Below are positions 9,144 through 18,020 of a stretch of DNA of 64,000 nucleotides, one piece after another; the first letter of the stretch is position 1, and each line of letters begins with the position of its first letter. The translations under genes and the position numbers were made by a program. The DNA is from Bin107 sp965221655 (lineage in GTDB: Bacteria > UBA8248): NCBI GenBank assembly GCA_965221655.1, contig OZ244906.1:1550001-1614000 (forward strand), given 5' to 3'. Under the pieces are notes generated by a model. It was not told the DNA's origin. It saw only the letters and a list, made by a program, of their open reading frames with translations, and searched no databases.

Positions 9144-10082
9144 TCAGTTGAAATCGGCCAAGGCCGAGGCCGTCTTCTCCAGGCTCTGCGTGTCTTCCAC
9201 GTTGTGTACCGGTATACCCTTCAATATACGCCTGTTCAATCCCGACAGCACTTTCCCCGGGCCTAACTCGACCAGTACGTCGGGCTTCTCCTCGCCCGCG
9301 GCGCGCACGGCGTCTTCCCACCGCACGGCGGAGCGAATTTGCCGCTTGAGCAACTCTTTGATGCTCTTCGCCTCGCGCACGGGGCGGGCCGTCACGTTCG
9401 CGTAGACGGGAATCGAGACGTCGGCGATCTCTGCTTCGTCGAGCACTTCGCTCATACGCGCGGCCGCCTCGCTCAGCAACGAGCAATGGAAGGGCGCTCC
9501 CACAGGCAGCATGACTACCTTCGCAGCGCCGCTGTCTTTCGCCAAAACCGCGGCTGCCTCCACCGCTCCCTTGTCTCCCGACAGCACATATTGGCCGGGG
9601 GCATTATAATTTGCAACCTCCACCACGCCCTCCACCTGCTCGCAGACCGCCTCGGCGACCTCTCTCTCCACCCCGAGCAGGGCCGCCATGGCGCCTCCGT
9701 TCTCGGGGACGGCCTCGTGCATGAAACGGCCCCTTTCCCTCACCAGTTCGACGCAGGTCTCGAAGTCGACGGCTCCGGCCGCCAGAAGAGCGGAATACTC
9801 CCCCAGGCTATGACCGAGCACGAGGGAGGGGTGGAAGCCGCGCTCGCGCAACAGGGAGCAGGCAACGTAGCTGTGCACCAGAATAGCGGGCTGGGTGTAG
9901 CAGGTGAGCGTGAGCTCCGACTTGGGTCCCTCGAAGCTCAGGCGGGCCAAGTCCCACCCCAGGATGTCGCTCGCGCGGCTGTACGCCTCGCGCGCCAGGG
10001 GGAAATCGTCATAGAACTGCTTGCCCATGCCGACGTACTGCGAACCCTGGCCCGGGAACAAGAACACAATTTTCGCACCCAT
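9144..10082 (-). CDS. fabD: Malonyl-CoA:ACP transacylase
   Basis: Loads malonate from malonyl-CoA onto ACP, supplying the extender unit for FabH and FabF. The 312-residue protein has the N-terminal GQGSQYVGMG, the nucleophile S92 in LGHSLGEYSALL, the partner histidine in PFHCSLL near 199 and the terminal ELGPGKVLSGL. I placed the start at ATG 10082, which has AAAGG eight bases upstream; the in-frame GTG five codons earlier adds nothing conserved. It follows fabH by about 107 bases. Confidence 0.96.
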   Translation of the reverse strand: MGAKIVFLFPGQGSQYVGMGKQFYDDFPLAREAYSRASDILGWDLARLSFEGPKSELTLTCYTQPAILVHSYVACSLLRERGFHPSLVLGHSLGEYSALLAAGAVDFETCVELVRERGRFMHEAVPENGGAMAALLGVEREVAEAVCEQVEGVVEVANYNAPGQYVLSGDKGAVEAAAVLAKDSGAAKVVMLPVGAPFHCSLLSEAAARMSEVLDEAEIADVSIPVYANVTARPVREAKSIKELLKRQIRSAVRWEDAVRAAGEEKPDVLVELGPGKVLSGLNRRILKGIPVHNVEDTQSLEKTASALADFN

Positions 10083-10189
10083 TCTGCGACCTTTCACACT
10101 TCGAATGAACGAAAATGCTAGTCCATCACGCCGGTGGACGAAGCCAGGGCGTGCAAGGCAGGGCGGAAATCTTGCGGGCGTTCATTTCT

Positions 10190-11179
10190 TCACTTCCATT
10201 CGACCAGGGCGGCGCCCCAGGTGAGACCTCCACCGAAGGCCGCCATAAGGACGTTGTCCCCACTTTTGATCTTGCCTGTCCGCACCGCCTCGTCGAGGGC
10301 AACCGGGATGGTCGCGGCGGACATGTTGCCGTATTTGCTGATCGTCAATATCACCTTGTCCATGGAGAGTTCGAGGCGCTTCGCCACCGCCTCGATGATG
10401 CGCAGGTTCGCCTGGTGGGGGATGAACACGTCCACGTCGTCGAGCGTGAGGCCGCTTCTGTCCAGCGTTTCCTTGCACACGTTGGCGAAGTAGCGCACTG
10501 CGGTCTTGAACGTTTCCTGGCCGCGCATCTGGAGCAGATGTTCCTTGTCGTGTATGTCCTCGGGCGTCATGGGGGCAAAACGCGAACCGCCGCCGGGCAC
10601 GAGGATGAGGTCGCCCTCTTTCCCGTCGCTGTAGGTTCTGGAGTCCATGACCCCCCTCTGCCCGTTTTCCGACGCCCCCACAACGACCGCACCCGCCCCA
10701 TCGCCCCACAAAACGCAGGTACTCCTGTCCTCCCAGTCGACCACGCGGGTCATCACGTCGGCGGAAACGAGCAGCACCGTCTTCGCCATACCCGAGCGGA
10801 TATAGGCGTCGGCCGCCTGCAGGCCGTAGACGAAACCCGAACACGCCGCATTCAAGTCGAAGGCGGCGGCCTTTTTCGCCCCGATGTGGGATTGAAGCCA
10901 GCAGGCTGCTGCCGGGCACATCGTGTCCGGCGTGAGAGTGGTAACGATGATGAGGTCCACCTCTCCGGCGTCCACGCCTGCGGCCTCGAGCGCCTGGGTG
11001 GAAGCGCGAATCGAGAGATGGGAAGTCGCCTCCTCGGGTTTCGCCACGCGGCGCTCGCTGATGCCCGTACGCTCCCGAATCCACTGGTCGCTCGTGTCGA
11101 CCATCTTTTCGAGATCGGTGTTCGAGAGCACTCTTTCGGGGAGGTAGGAGCCCGTCCCCAGGATGACGGATTGGGTCAA
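10190..11179 (-). CDS. fabH: 3-oxoacyl-ACP synthase III
   Basis: Initiates fatty-acid synthesis by condensing acetyl-CoA (or a branched acyl-CoA) with malonyl-ACP. The catalytic triad is complete: C113 in NAACSGFVYGL, H255 in IPHQANLRIIEA and N285 in YGNMSAATIPVAL. The frame stays open 102 codons upstream into plsX, but homology begins at TQSVILGTGSYLPE, so I use the TTG at 11179 preceded by AGGG. That gives 329 residues, the usual size, and a 68-base gap after plsX. Confidence 0.95.
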   Translation of the reverse strand: MTQSVILGTGSYLPERVLSNTDLEKMVDTSDQWIRERTGISERRVAKPEEATSHLSIRASTQALEAAGVDAGEVDLIIVTTLTPDTMCPAAACWLQSHIGAKKAAAFDLNAACSGFVYGLQAADAYIRSGMAKTVLLVSADVMTRVVDWEDRSTCVLWGDGAGAVVVGASENGQRGVMDSRTYSDGKEGDLILVPGGGSRFAPMTPEDIHDKEHLLQMRGQETFKTAVRYFANVCKETLDRSGLTLDDVDVFIPHQANLRIIEAVAKRLELSMDKVILTISKYGNMSAATIPVALDEAVRTGKIKSGDNVLMAAFGGGLTWGAALVEWK

Positions 11180-11247
11180 AGCGCGATTCCCTATGAGGGC
11201 GAGGTACTGGGCAAGTAGTTGATCGTAAGCGAAGATCGCCTCGAATA

Positions 11248-12354
11248 TCAAGAGGGTTTTTCGGCTTCTTCTTCCTTTTCCTCCTCCGTAACCCTCTCGT
11301 AGAAGATACCTGTGCGTATCTGGTTCCAAAGGCGCCAGCCGACGTCGCCGCTGCGCTGTATCGAAATGTGCTTGTCGATCTCTTTTTCTATCTTGGCGTT
11401 GAGATCGACCTTCACGATGTTTGCAGTCGTGCGAAGGGCGTTCTTGACGGCCTTCGCGTTGCTGCGTCCGTGCCCGATTGTACAAATACCGCCCAGGCCG
11501 AGCAACGGCGCAGCCCCGTACTCGGAGTAGTCGGTGCGCTGGCGCATCGTCTTCAGTCCGTTTTGCAGGAACATGTAGCCGATTTTGCTCCGCACCGAGC
11601 CGACGATTTGCTCCCGCAGCAGCGTGGTGAGCATTTCGCTCAGGCTCTCGCTCACCTTGAGGGCCACGTTGCCCGTAAACCCATCGCAGACAATCACGTC
11701 CGTACCGCCCTGAAAGATGGTGCTCCCCTCTACGTTGCCCACGAAGTTGAGGTCGCTCTTCATGAAAGTCTCGTGCACGGACTTGAGCACGTCGGTTCCC
11801 TTCGAATCCTCGCCGCCCACGTTCAGGAGTCCTACGGTGGGGGCGGGTTTCTTGAAAACCTCTTGGGTGTAGACCGAACCCATGATGCCGAACTGAAACA
11901 TATGCTGGGCGCGGGGGGTGAGGTTCGCGCCCACGTCGAGCATCACGGAAAAACCCTTGAGCGTGGGAATCAGGGCAGCGATGGCGGGCCTTTGAACGCC
12001 GCGCATGCGCTGGAGAACCGTAAGCCCCGCCGCGAACGCACCCCCTGTGTCGCCCGCGCTGAACACCCCTTGCGCATCGCCGCCCTTGACGAGCTCGAGA
12101 GCGACGCGCATGGAGGAATCCGGCTTTGTCTTCACCGATTTGGTGGGCGATTCGCCCATCTCGATGACTTGGCTAGCCGCGCGAATCTCGAAGTGATCCT
12201 TGGGCATACCCAGGCGCGTGAGTTCGGCCTCGATGCGCTCGGGCACGCCGACGAGGATGGATTCAACACCCTCTTCTCGGTGGGCGTCCAAGACGCCTTC
12301 GACAATGGCGGCGGGCGCATTGTCACCGCCCATCGCATCTACGGCTATCTTCAT
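11248..12354 (-). CDS. plsX: Phosphate acyltransferase PlsX
   Basis: Makes acyl-phosphate from acyl-ACP, the substrate of PlsY in the first step of phospholipid synthesis; a peripheral membrane enzyme. The N-terminus MKIAVDAMGGDNAP is diagnostic, and later conserved blocks include SAGDTGG, MLDVGAN and DGFTGNVALK. At 368 residues it is slightly long, owing to a Glu/Lys-rich C-terminal tail. It lies 33 bases after rpmF, the classic rpmF-plsX-fabH arrangement. Confidence 0.97.
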   Translation of the reverse strand: MKIAVDAMGGDNAPAAIVEGVLDAHREEGVESILVGVPERIEAELTRLGMPKDHFEIRAASQVIEMGESPTKSVKTKPDSSMRVALELVKGGDAQGVFSAGDTGGAFAAGLTVLQRMRGVQRPAIAALIPTLKGFSVMLDVGANLTPRAQHMFQFGIMGSVYTQEVFKKPAPTVGLLNVGGEDSKGTDVLKSVHETFMKSDLNFVGNVEGSTIFQGGTDVIVCDGFTGNVALKVSESLSEMLTTLLREQIVGSVRSKIGYMFLQNGLKTMRQRTDYSEYGAAPLLGLGGICTIGHGRSNAKAVKNALRTTANIVKVDLNAKIEKEIDKHISIQRSGDVGWRLWNQIRTGIFYERVTEEEKEEEAEKPS

Positions 12355-12387
12355 CGCATCATCCGTGGAGGTACGTGGAGGTACTCG

Positions 12388-12567
12388 TTATTCCTTCACG
12401 TCCAGGACCTTCTGTCCCTTGTAATACCCACAGATACCGCATACGCGGTGGGGCAACACCGGATTATTGCAGTTCTGACAAACCGCAACCGACGGCTTCG
12501 CCGCCTTGTAGTGCGTTCTTCTCTTGCGGCCCCGCGTCTGCGAGTGCCTGCGTTTGGGTAGTCCCAC
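12388..12567 (-). CDS. rpmF: 50S ribosomal protein L32
   Basis: Small 59-residue ribosomal protein read directly from the minus strand. It begins MGLPKRRHSQTRGRKRR and carries a zinc ribbon with cysteine pairs C30/C33 (CQNC) and C43/C46 (CGIC). The start is GTG, with a strong AAAGGAG nine bases upstream. It sits between the DUF177 gene and plsX, its usual place. Confidence 0.95.
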   Translation of the reverse strand: MGLPKRRHSQTRGRKRRTHYKAAKPSVAVCQNCNNPVLPHRVCGICGYYKGQKVLDVKE

Positions 12568-12700
12568 TGCACCGCGCTCCTTTGAGGTTCATGCGTCGAC
12601 GACTCCCACGCCCGCTGCGTGCGGGTAGTGAATCGCCGTCTGCTGCGTATTTACTTGTTTTCCCCCTGCGGAACCAGCCGCAGAGCCTTTCTGCCGATCC

Positions 12701-13225
12701 TTAGGGCCGCCAGCCCCTGAGTGCCTCCCATCTCGGGTCAGCCTCGGCGCCCACGCCGAGGGATTTCCCCTCGTCGAGCCTTCGGCAAGCGTCGGGGTCC
12801 TCTCCCAGGCATTTTTCCGGGCACTTGGGCTGCATGGGAATCGCCAGCCCAATCTGGTCGCGAACGGACGCAGTGAGGTCCGCCGTCTCGTCCTCGATGC
12901 GGGCAACCTCCATGTCCGCCTCGGCCAGTTCGATTTCACCCTCCCCGCCGAAGCCCTGCTCCTGACGGGAGAAGTGCACCTCCAACGCTTCGTCGAAGGA
13001 GTGGGAGAACTCCGCCAGCCCCAACGAGCATTCCAGCACGACGCGACCACGCAACCGACCCTGAAAGCGCGCCTCTCCGGAATCGGTCTTCTCCAGTCTG
13101 CCCGTGAGCTCGAGGTCCGAAGCCTTGAACCAGACCTCCTCCAGGTCGTCCGTTTTCAGCTCCAGGCTCACGTCGAGGCCATCGTCCGGAACGCGGGAGA
13201 GAGGAAATTGAAGAATTTTCCCCAT
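12701..13225 (-). CDS. DUF177 (YceD-family) protein
   Basis: A 174-residue protein of the DUF177/YceD family, which is almost always encoded just before rpmF and has been linked to 23S rRNA or ribosome metabolism; its exact role is not established. The family features seen are the GRVVLECSLGL stretch in the middle, an acidic segment and a C-terminal cysteine cluster (CPEKCLGEDPDAC) that could bind metal. It starts at ATG 13225 with GGGG seven bases upstream and is the first gene after the promoter at 13344-13372. Confidence 0.85.
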   Translation of the reverse strand: MGKILQFPLSRVPDDGLDVSLELKTDDLEEVWFKASDLELTGRLEKTDSGEARFQGRLRGRVVLECSLGLAEFSHSFDEALEVHFSRQEQGFGGEGEIELAEADMEVARIEDETADLTASVRDQIGLAIPMQPKCPEKCLGEDPDACRRLDEGKSLGVGAEADPRWEALRGWRP

Positions 13226-13343
13226 ATCGTTTCCCCGCAGGCGACACGCCGCCGGACGGGCGCGTTACAAGGCGGAATCGCCCTTTGTCCCAAAACGAAA
13301 GGCCCGGCGAAAGTCGCACTTCAGTCCGAACACCTAACCTAAA

Positions 13344-13372
13344 AATATAGAAAGGCTGCGAGGCCGTGTCAA
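13344..13372 (-). promoter_or_regulatory. Sigma-70-type promoter for the DUF177-rpmF-plsX-fab operon
   Basis: On the minus strand a perfect -35 box TTGACA (13372-13367) is followed after exactly 17 bases by TATATT (13349-13344). Transcription should begin near 13337, giving a leader of about 110 bases before the DUF177 ATG. It lies just downstream of the terminator of the phosphatase gene, consistent with an operon start. Confidence 0.75.
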
Positions 13373-13378
13373 ACACCG

Positions 13379-13405
13379 AAAAGAGAGGCGAGGCGGCATC
13401 CTCTC
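13379..13405 (-). terminator. Intrinsic terminator after the Ppx/GppA gene
   Basis: Reading the minus strand just past the stop codon: GAGAGG, an 11-base loop, CCTCTC, then TTTT. The stem is short (6 bp) but perfect, and it is placed between the phosphatase stop and the next promoter. Confidence 0.55.
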
Positions 13406-13410
13406 CGCAG

Positions 13411-14343
13411 CTATGCAGACGTGCGCAGAAGTTCCAGAAGCCTCCCCTCGCGCACGCCTGCGGTAGACACCCGAAAACTCTCCTTGTGCCCCCACCGCAG
13501 CAGCGCGCGCACGACGACGAGACCTGCGAGCGCTACGTCCTCGCGTCCGGGTTCGAAACCGGGCAGCGCGCGCCTTTGCGCGTAGGATAAAGCCGCGAAC
13601 CGCCCCACCCATTCCTCGAATGAAGAAGCGGGCAGCGAAAGACCGTTCAAAACCCCGCCCGGCGGCACACCCTCGATCAAAAACCACGCCAGCGCCACAA
13701 CGCCCCCGCACCCCACAAAGGGAACTTGCGCGAGTTCGGACCCGGCAAAACCGGCGCTCGACAACATGGCGTCCACCGCATCTGCGCAGGCGCGCACCTC
13801 TACCTCGGGCGTGGGCATCGCCTTCAGGTAGTGTTCGGTCAGATACACCACCCCGGCGGGCAGGCTCGCCATTTTGCGAATCGCCCCTCCCTCAGCGCGT
13901 ATGAGCTCGAGGCTCCCCCCGCCGACGTCGAACACCAGGGCGCGGGGGGGTGCCCCTTCCGCGAAGACGCCCGCCAGTGCGAGACGCGCCTCCTCCTCGG
14001 CGGAGATGACGCGGAGCGCAACCCCGACCCGCGCCGCACGCGCGATGAAATCCTCCGCGTTGCGCGCCTCGCGCAGCGCGCTCGTCGCCAGGGCGTCCAG
14101 GCGATCGACGCGGTGGTCGCGAATGACCTGCGCGAAGCGCGCGAGGCAGGCGAGGCCGCGTTCCATGGCGGCTTCGGAGAGTCTGCCCGTCTCGCGCACC
14201 CCCTCGCCCAGGCGAACGAGTTCGCGCCAGCGGCCCCTCGATTCCAGCCTGCCCGCCCCGTCGAGCGTGGCAAGCGCGAGCCTGGCTGCGTTCGTGCCCA
14301 AATCCACCACCGCGGCGAGCGGGGCACGGGGTGCGTGCGTCAT
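13411..14343 (-). CDS. Ppx/GppA-family phosphatase
   Basis: Member of the exopolyphosphatase / pppGpp phosphohydrolase family, with an ASKHA (actin-like ATPase) fold. The N-terminal phosphate loop VVDLGTNAARLA and the second loop VFDVGGGSLELI are present, as is the SALREARNAEDF segment between them. At 310 residues it has the two ASKHA domains only and lacks the HD-type C-terminal half of long Ppx, so it is the short form. Substrate (polyphosphate or pppGpp) cannot be told from sequence. It starts at ATG 14343, 24 bases after the carbonic anhydrase gene, and has its own terminator. Confidence 0.88.
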   Translation of the reverse strand: MTHAPRAPLAAVVDLGTNAARLALATLDGAGRLESRGRWRELVRLGEGVRETGRLSEAAMERGLACLARFAQVIRDHRVDRLDALATSALREARNAEDFIARAARVGVALRVISAEEEARLALAGVFAEGAPPRALVFDVGGGSLELIRAEGGAIRKMASLPAGVVYLTEHYLKAMPTPEVEVRACADAVDAMLSSAGFAGSELAQVPFVGCGGVVALAWFLIEGVPPGGVLNGLSLPASSFEEWVGRFAALSYAQRRALPGFEPGREDVALAGLVVVRALLRWGHKESFRVSTAGVREGRLLELLRTSA

Positions 14344-14367
14344 GGGAAAACGTAGTCCCCAAAGTGA

Positions 14368-14877
14368 CTAGGAGTTCCGGAAGCGTTCCTTGTTGTTCAT
14401 GTAGGAGACCGACGTTTGGCGGAAGCGCTCGCGCTCCTCCTCGCTCAGGTCGCGCACGTAGCGCGCGGGCGCGCCCAGCCAGAGGGTTCCGGGGGGAATC
14501 ACCTTGTTCTCGGGTACGACGGCACCCGCCCCGACGACGGCGCCCTCGCCCACTTGTACATTGTTGAGCACGATGGCGCCCATCGCGATCAGCGCGCCGT
14601 CCGCCACGCGGCAACCGTGGACAATGGCCATGTGGCCGACCGACACGTCGTCGCCCAGCACGCAATCGTACTTGCCGCCCTCGATGTGAAGAACCGAGCC
14701 GTCCTGTACGTTCGTGCGTTTGCCCACGCGGATGGGCATGTTGTCCCCGCGCAAAACGCAGTTGTACCAAATGCTGCTGTGCTCGCCGATTTCCACGTCG
14801 CCGATGACGACGGCCGTTTCCGCCAGCCAGGCGGTTTCGTGCACCTTGGGCAACATCCCCTCGAAGGGAAGCAACAT
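14368..14877 (-). CDS. Gamma-class carbonic anhydrase family protein
   Basis: Left-handed beta-helix protein of hexapeptide repeats, of the Cam/YrdA gamma-carbonic-anhydrase type (169 residues). All three metal-ligand histidines are in place: H64 (VLHIEGG), H82 and H87 (VGHMAIVHG). The short acidic loop of the Methanosarcina enzyme is absent, so it belongs to the YrdA/CaiE-like branch where activity is often unproven. I start at ATG 14877, which has GGGAG upstream; a TTG at 14898 would add seven residues. Confidence 0.9.
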   Translation of the reverse strand: MLLPFEGMLPKVHETAWLAETAVVIGDVEIGEHSSIWYNCVLRGDNMPIRVGKRTNVQDGSVLHIEGGKYDCVLGDDVSVGHMAIVHGCRVADGALIAMGAIVLNNVQVGEGAVVGAGAVVPENKVIPPGTLWLGAPARYVRDLSEEERERFRQTSVSYMNNKERFRNS

Positions 14878-15197
14878 GAGGTCTCTCTCCCGTATCAAAG
14901 CCCACGTACCGCTCGGCCGGCCGCAGGCCGCATTTCTCTGCGAAAACCGGCGCGATGCGTCCCGCCTACTCTAGCAGGACGGGGGCGTTTTTCAAGTTTT
15001 GGGCGGGCTGTGCGAAAAACCCCGCGCGACGCCCCGCTTTCCCGGCTGGCTCTCTGAAACGAGATGCCCGCCGACGCGCACTTGCCCGCATTTGCGGAAA
15101 GAGCGCCTCCGTGCGGCTCTTCTATATTCCACGCGGCCCGGCCGCGCGCCGGGGGCGGGTGAGCACGCCCGCGCGAACCATCACACGGGAGAAGGAT
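14878..15197. other. Divergent intergenic region between the carbonic anhydrase gene and the tail island
   Basis: About 320 bases with no gene on either strand. It holds a likely minus-strand promoter at 14968-14995 and several G/C tracts. Near the island it holds a TATATT box (15123-15128) and an imperfect 15-base palindrome at 15132-15146 with arms CGCGGCC/GGCCGCG. No tRNA, repeat or attachment-site duplication is recognisable by eye. Confidence 0.5.
14968..14995 (-). promoter_or_regulatory. Putative promoter for the carbonic anhydrase and phosphatase genes
   Basis: Minus-strand TTGAAA (14995-14990), 16 bases, then TAGAGT (14973-14968). Matches are 5/6 and 4/6 to the sigma-70 consensus. 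It is about 85 bases upstream of the likely ATG. Confidence 0.45.
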
Positions 15198-16277
15198 ATG
15201 GGGCATCGCTTCATGTACGAAAACCTGCTCGACGAGGCCGTCGCCCTGACCGCGACCTCCGTGGCGCGGGGGTTCGTCGGCGCGGGCGTGCCGCGCGTTG
15301 CCAACGCGGGTGGTGCGGTGATTTTCTCGGGCGCATACACGGGCGAGGACCACGAGGTCTATACCGTGGAAATCGACGCAGTAGGCGACGCAGACACCGC
15401 ACGCTTCAAGTGGCGCAAGACTTCGACGCCCGGGGGCGGCTGGGAGGCGTCGGGCATCCCCGCAGCGCAGGAGCAGACCGCCCTCGACGCGGGCGTCGCC
15501 GTACGATTCGTGAACGGGGCGGAGGCTCCTTCTTTCGCCCTGGGCGACCGGTGGCAGGCCACGGCGCACCGTGCGCACGCGCCCGGGAGAATCCGCGACC
15601 TCGACCCCGCCACCAGCGTGCGCAGCGCCTCCCCTCCCGAAGACGCCTGGGCACTGGCATTCGATCTGGGGGCGGCGAAATCGCCCGGCGCCCTCATCGT
15701 CCACCGCCACAACTTTACCGAGAGCGCGCGCATCCGCACACAGGCGAACGACTCGCCGGAGTGGAGCGCACCCGCACTGGACGAGCCGCTCTCCTGGCAA
15801 AGCGGCACGCTCGTCCACTACCTGGACGCCGCCTCCCGCGCCTACCGTCACTGGCGGCTGCTGGTCGAGGGCGACGCCGCGAACCCCGCTGGGCACCTGG
15901 AGGCGGCGGAGGTCTACCTCGGCCCTTATTTCGAGCCCGCCGATCATTTTTGGCTCGGAAACGTGGTGGGAGAAGAGGCCGTGGAGGAACCCTCACGCAC
16001 CGAGAACGGTGTCGAGCGACCCATTCTCCTGAACCGGGGCCGGACGGCAACGCTCCCCTACGCCCGCGTGTCGGCGGCGCAGTGCGAGGCGTTTCTCGAC
16101 ATGTACAGGGCGGTGAAGGACGTGGCGAGCGGGCGGGCGAAGCCGCTGTTCGTCCATCTCGACGTGGACGACCCCGCTTCGATCGTGCTCGCCGACCTCG
16201 CGAGCGGCTTCTCGCCGCGCCACGCCGGGCCGGACGATTTCTCCTTTACGCTCGACTTGAAGGAGCGGCGCGCATGA
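15198..16277 (+). CDS. Phage minor tail-like structural protein
   Basis: A 359-residue protein whose middle section (about 145-240) reads like the discoidin-like FDLG-A / HRHNFTES pattern seen in minor tail proteins of siphophages and gene transfer agents, then a WRLLVEG...A.HLEAAEVYLG strand pattern. The C-terminal third resembles tail proteins that pack on the hub. I chose the ATG at 15198, which has GGAG-AAGG just upstream; the frame is open another 81 codons but that part is low-complexity Arg/Ala. Its TGA overlaps the next ATG. Function is inferred from context and fold-like patterns only. Confidence 0.55.
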   Translation: MGHRFMYENLLDEAVALTATSVARGFVGAGVPRVANAGGAVIFSGAYTGEDHEVYTVEIDAVGDADTARFKWRKTSTPGGGWEASGIPAAQEQTALDAGVAVRFVNGAEAPSFALGDRWQATAHRAHAPGRIRDLDPATSVRSASPPEDAWALAFDLGAAKSPGALIVHRHNFTESARIRTQANDSPEWSAPALDEPLSWQSGTLVHYLDAASRAYRHWRLLVEGDAANPAGHLEAAEVYLGPYFEPADHFWLGNVVGEEAVEEPSRTENGVERPILLNRGRTATLPYARVSAAQCEAFLDMYRAVKDVASGRAKPLFVHLDVDDPASIVLADLASGFSPRHAGPDDFSFTLDLKERRA

Positions 16278-16795
16278 GGCACGTGACAACGGGCCTTGCA
16301 GCGCACGGGGCGAACAGCGCCTTCGTTCTCTATCACCTCTACACCGCAGCGGGTCGGCGCGTGTTCTGTGGCAAGCGCCCCCCTGCGTCCCTGATCGGCC
16401 AGGGCGGCAACACCCATTTTCTCGGCGGCGCGTGGATTCTCGACGGCTCTCTGCTCCTGGGCGAAGGCTCCGAGGTACTCCTCGGCGTGCACGACTGGGT
16501 GGAGGACGGAGGGCGCTTCACCCTCGGTGCGGCACAGGGCGGCTTCGCCCTCGATTCGTTCCGCCAAAAAGAGCTCTCCGGCCTCAAGTTGATTCTCGGC
16601 AACGCTCCCGACGCGGAGGGCCACCCGCGCGTGAGCCGCATTCTCGCCACCGAGCCCATCGTCGGCGGGCGGGTGGACGTGCGCGTAGGATTCGCGGGCC
16701 AGGCCGCCTCCGACGTGCTCTCGCTGGCGAGCTTCACGATTCGCCGCGTCATCGAGCGCATCGATGCGGTGACCATCGAGTGCGAGGGCAGCTAG
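16274..16795 (+). CDS. Tail-associated protein of unknown function
   Basis: A 173-residue protein starting at the ATG in an ATGA overlap with the preceding gene, so translation is probably coupled. It has alternating beta-rich segments (GAWILDGSLLLGEGSEVLLG, LSGLKLILGNA) and ends in a strand-rich half, as in minor tail or baseplate adaptor proteins. I do not recognise a named family. Its stop is immediately followed by the next gene. Confidence 0.5.
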   Translation: MRHVTTGLAAHGANSAFVLYHLYTAAGRRVFCGKRPPASLIGQGGNTHFLGGAWILDGSLLLGEGSEVLLGVHDWVEDGGRFTLGAAQGGFALDSFRQKELSGLKLILGNAPDAEGHPRVSRILATEPIVGGRVDVRVGFAGQAASDVLSLASFTIRRVIERIDAVTIECEGS

Positions 16796-18001
16796 ATGGC
16801 GAACCAGGCAGCGGACAGGATTTCGGACGTCTTCCACCTGCCGCGCGCGTCGCGATACGAGGCACCCGAATTCGAGGATCAGCCTCTGCCCATTGTCTAC
16901 GGCGACCTGACGATCCCCGCCCGCAAAAAATCGGGCGTCTACGCACTGCCCAGAATCGACGCTTCGGGCGGCGGCGTCTACTGCGTGGCCGCCCACGAGA
17001 TATGGGGTGCGGTGACCCTCTTCGATGAGGACGGCCCCGTTGCGCCGGACGCTTACGTCCTCGACCTCGCTCACAACTACCAGCGCAAGGGCGTCGTCGC
17101 CACCGCCTCTTTTTCGGCATCGCCGAAGGGGCAGGTGAGCGCCGTCTGCAAGGGCAGGAAGGACGCATCGGGCGCACTGATAGAAAACCCCGCCCACATA
17201 GTGCGCGACTTGATGGCGAACGTCTGGGGTTTCGGCGAAAGAGACCTCGACTTGCAAGCCCTCGCGCGCGCGGCACTCGCGGCGGACGCCCTCGGCTACC
17301 GCGCAGGCGGGATGCTCGTGGACGATCACGCCCCCGCCGAGGTGTTCACCGCGCTTTTGGGCGACTTTCTCGGTCGTTACGAAATCGACCCCTTCGGCCG
17401 CCTGGCAATTCGCATTACCGGGCAGGAGTTCCTGCTCCCGCAAAAGGCGCTGCCCCACAGGGGGCTTGCACGCACCCAAGCGGAAACCGCGCGCGATACG
17501 GTCGTCAACCAGGTAGCGACGCTCTATGCGCGCAACTATCTGGACGACCGCTACGTGAGGCACGACGCGGGCGAGGCCACCAAAGACGCCTCCTCCCAGA
17601 AGCTCTACGGCGTCAGGCGTACTCCGCAAAGCCCCCTGCGGCTCGAGTGGGTGCGGTGCGCGGACGTGGCCGCCAGGGTGCAGGCGCGCATCGTGGAGCG
17701 CTACCACGCCCCCACCCGCACCTTCACCCTCGAGGACACCACCCTGCGCGCCCTCGATGTCGAACCAGACGACTACGTGGCGTTCAGCGTCCCCTGGATG
17801 CGCACCGAGGGGCTCGAGCCCCTGGTGAACCAAATCGGTGAGGTGCTCGAGGTGGGCTACGACATGGGCGCGCAAACCATGGAACTCAAGATTCGGGATA
17901 CGGGAGCGTATCTCACTCTCACCTGGCTCCTCGACGGAAGCGAAACACTCGTAGGCAGCAGGCTTCTGGGGGCCGAACGCGACGCTGCCACCTACGCATA
18001 A
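16796..18001 (+). CDS. Phage tail hub or tip-like protein
   Basis: A 401-residue protein with the LPIVYGDLTIP stretch near residue 30, similar to the entry of lambda J / TipJ-type tail-tip proteins. A later NPAHIVRDLMANVWGFGERD segment near 130-150 has the layout of the hub domain shared by siphophage tips and gp27-like baseplate hubs. The C-terminal part is a beta-rich strand ladder. It begins directly at the stop of the upstream gene. Whether it forms a siphophage tip or a contractile hub cannot be decided here. Confidence 0.55.
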   Translation: MANQAADRISDVFHLPRASRYEAPEFEDQPLPIVYGDLTIPARKKSGVYALPRIDASGGGVYCVAAHEIWGAVTLFDEDGPVAPDAYVLDLAHNYQRKGVVATASFSASPKGQVSAVCKGRKDASGALIENPAHIVRDLMANVWGFGERDLDLQALARAALAADALGYRAGGMLVDDHAPAEVFTALLGDFLGRYEIDPFGRLAIRITGQEFLLPQKALPHRGLARTQAETARDTVVNQVATLYARNYLDDRYVRHDAGEATKDASSQKLYGVRRTPQSPLRLEWVRCADVAARVQARIVERYHAPTRTFTLEDTTLRALDVEPDDYVAFSVPWMRTEGLEPLVNQIGEVLEVGYDMGAQTMELKIRDTGAYLTLTWLLDGSETLVGSRLLGAERDAATYA

Positions 18002-18020
18002 CGCGCGAAAGGAGAAAACG

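Noticed and set aside
11180..11485. Longer N-terminus for FabH continuing into plsX
   Set aside because: The extra 102 residues are basic low-complexity sequence overlapping plsX; TTG 11179 gives the family start.
12666..12683. Hairpin CTGCGG/CCGCAG before rpmF as a terminator
   Set aside because: On the minus strand it is followed by G and A tracts, not U; no terminator function is likely.
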